A DNA stretch of 14,744 nt from Syntrophomonadaceae bacterium. GTDB taxonomy: Bacteria; Bacillota; Syntrophomonadia; Syntrophomonadales; Syntrophomonadaceae. The notes beneath the pieces are model-generated. The model ran no database searches. It had not been told where the DNA came from and worked only from the letters and a program-made list of their open reading frames with translations. The position numbers and the translations under genes are program-made. Below are positions 13,956-14,744 of the stretch, one piece after another (within the stretch, counting starts at the first letter, position 1; every line of letters starts with the position of its first letter). The DNA lies in assembly GCA_012840625.1 (NCBI GenBank), contig DUSB01000008.1, positions 1-14,744 of the forward strand, in the 5' to 3' direction.

Positions 13956-14564
13956 TTGTCACTGCAGCAAGCCATTCTGGGGCTTCTAAGCTATGAATCG
14001 ATGAGCGGATATGATATGAAGTCATTTTTAGATACCTCCATTAATTTCTTTTGGACAGCACAATTAAGCCAGATATATCGCGATCTGGGTACTCTGGAAA
14101 AGAAAGGCCTGGTGAGTTACCAAATCGAAGTGCAGGAAGGCAGACCAGACCGAAAGGTCTACAGCATTACCGAGAAGGGCGAAAAGGCTTTTGAGGACTG
14201 GCTGGGCAGGTTTCCGCAAACCCTGTCACCGGCCACGCGGGATGAATTCTGCATGCGTATCTTTTTTGGTTCACGCTTACCCCGTGACGAAGTGGCCTTT
14301 CAGCTAAAGCGCTTTATTAAGGAAAAACAGGAAGAAATCTCTACCCAGGCTTATGTGAAGAAAGTGATTGCAACATACTCCAGTCATATTGAGAAGCCGG
14401 AGGAAGTCTTTTACTGGAATCTGCTGTTGCGGCGCAACCAGATGCTAACGGAGACTTTAATTCAATGGGCACAAGAAAGCATTCGGCAGCTGGAGCTACT
14501 GGAAGAAGATGAAAAAGCCAGGCAGATGGGAAGCCGGGAGGAAGTTCTGGAAGTGCCACAATAA
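13956..14564 (+). CDS. PadR-family transcriptional regulator
   Basis: This is a 202-residue winged-helix repressor. Residues 1-85 are the PadR DNA-binding domain (SLQQAILGLLSYESMSGYDMKSF, the recognition region YRDLGTLEKKGLVSYQ, the wing RPDRKVYSITEKG). Residues about 90-190 are the C-terminal dimerisation domain (Vir_act_alpha_C-like). The family binds AT-rich inverted repeats and is often ligand-released and autoregulated; the promoter at 13893-13926 fits. TTG is the start, supported by an AGGAGGTGA site. It stands just after the redox cluster and converges on the crotonase gene, so either may be its target, but the sequence does not say which. It ends near a shared hairpin terminator. Confidence 0.9.
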   Translation: MSLQQAILGLLSYESMSGYDMKSFLDTSINFFWTAQLSQIYRDLGTLEKKGLVSYQIEVQEGRPDRKVYSITEKGEKAFEDWLGRFPQTLSPATRDEFCMRIFFGSRLPRDEVAFQLKRFIKEKQEEISTQAYVKKVIATYSSHIEKPEEVFYWNLLLRRNQMLTETLIQWAQESIRQLELLEEDEKARQMGSREEVLEVPQ

Positions 14565-14587
14565 AGAATTGTAAAATGGATAGTTGG

Positions 14588-14624
14588 CAAAACAGGAGGT
14601 CGGGTACTTAAACCCGACCTCCTG
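14588..14624 (-). terminator. Shared terminator hairpin between convergent genes
   Basis: A 12-bp perfect stem AGGAGGTCGGGT/ACCCGACCTCCT (14594-14605 and 14612-14623, loop ACTTAA) is extended one pair by C14593-G14624. On the minus strand TTTT follows (from 14592). On the plus side no T-run follows, so it serves the crotonase gene best and may stop PadR transcription less efficiently. Confidence 0.75.
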
Positions 14625-14658
14625 CTGGTTACTTTATGAAGCTAAAAGATGGTTACTT

Positions 14659-14744
14659 TTATTTTCCTTTAAATTCAGCTTTACGGTTTTCCAGGAAGGC
14701 CTGCATGCCCTCTTTCTGATCCTCGCCTGAGAAGAGCATGGACC
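14659..14744 (-). CDS. Enoyl-CoA hydratase/crotonase family, C-terminus (partial)
   Basis: The minus strand holds the last 28 codons of a gene running off the right edge, with stop TAA at 14661-14659. The peptide SMLFSGEDQKEGMQAFLENR followed by KAEFKGK is the characteristic crotonase C-terminus (EDQKEGM.AFLE.R.A.F), shared with 3-hydroxybutyryl-CoA dehydratase and enoyl-CoA hydratase. It hydrates trans-2-enoyl-CoA in beta-oxidation or butyrate pathways. The active-site Glu residues lie outside the window. It is convergent with PadR. Crotonase family membership is well supported, the exact substrate not. Confidence 0.8.
   Translation of the reverse strand, partial: SMLFSGEDQKEGMQAFLENRKAEFKGK

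Overview
The window reads as a low-to-medium-GC Firmicutes chromosome, most likely an anaerobic Clostridia of the butyrate- or fatty-acid-oxidising kind (Syntrophomonas-like). The grounds are strong AGGAGG-type ribosome binding sites, GTG and TTG starts, a secreted copper-amine-oxidase-N-like protein, PadR and TetR regulators, a SwrC-like RND pump, and beta-oxidation genes (long acyl-CoA dehydrogenase, crotonase). The taxon is an inference; nothing here fixes it. I see no rRNA, tRNA, CRISPR array or intact transposase.

Left part (1-1810), minus strand: a fragment of an ABC-2 type permease that lacks its N-terminal half and runs into a tandem palindromic repeat at the window edge; a rho-independent terminator; then a secreted two-domain protein (copper amine oxidase N-like domain plus a DUF6612-like domain), probably started at a TTG.

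Efflux block (1930-7010), plus strand: an intergenic hairpin, a promoter with an 8-bp inverted repeat between -35 and -10, a lipoprotein HlyD/RND adaptor translationally coupled to a 1044-residue RND permease, a terminator, and a TetR regulator. No outer-membrane channel gene is present.

Small-protein block (7010-7810): a 93-residue acidic hypothetical protein and an isolated 57-residue protein with two CxxC pairs, which has its own promoter and a strong terminator.

Redox/lipid block (7880-13840), plus strand: a 609-residue acyl-CoA dehydrogenase, a nitronate monooxygenase/FabK-like FMN protein, a CrtI/RetSat-like FAD oxidoreductase, and a ferredoxin-NAD(P)H reductase-like protein with a C-terminal plant-type [2Fe-2S] domain. 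The last two overlap by ATGA and so are translationally coupled. The best candidate for an undescribed system is this group: NAD(P)H to FAD to [2Fe-2S] to a CrtI-like flavoenzyme, plausibly reducing or isomerising double bonds of an unsaturated acyl or isoprenoid substrate.

Right end (13840-14744): a PadR regulator with a near-consensus promoter and a TTG start, converging on the C-terminus of a crotonase-family gene. The two share a strong bidirectional-type hairpin.
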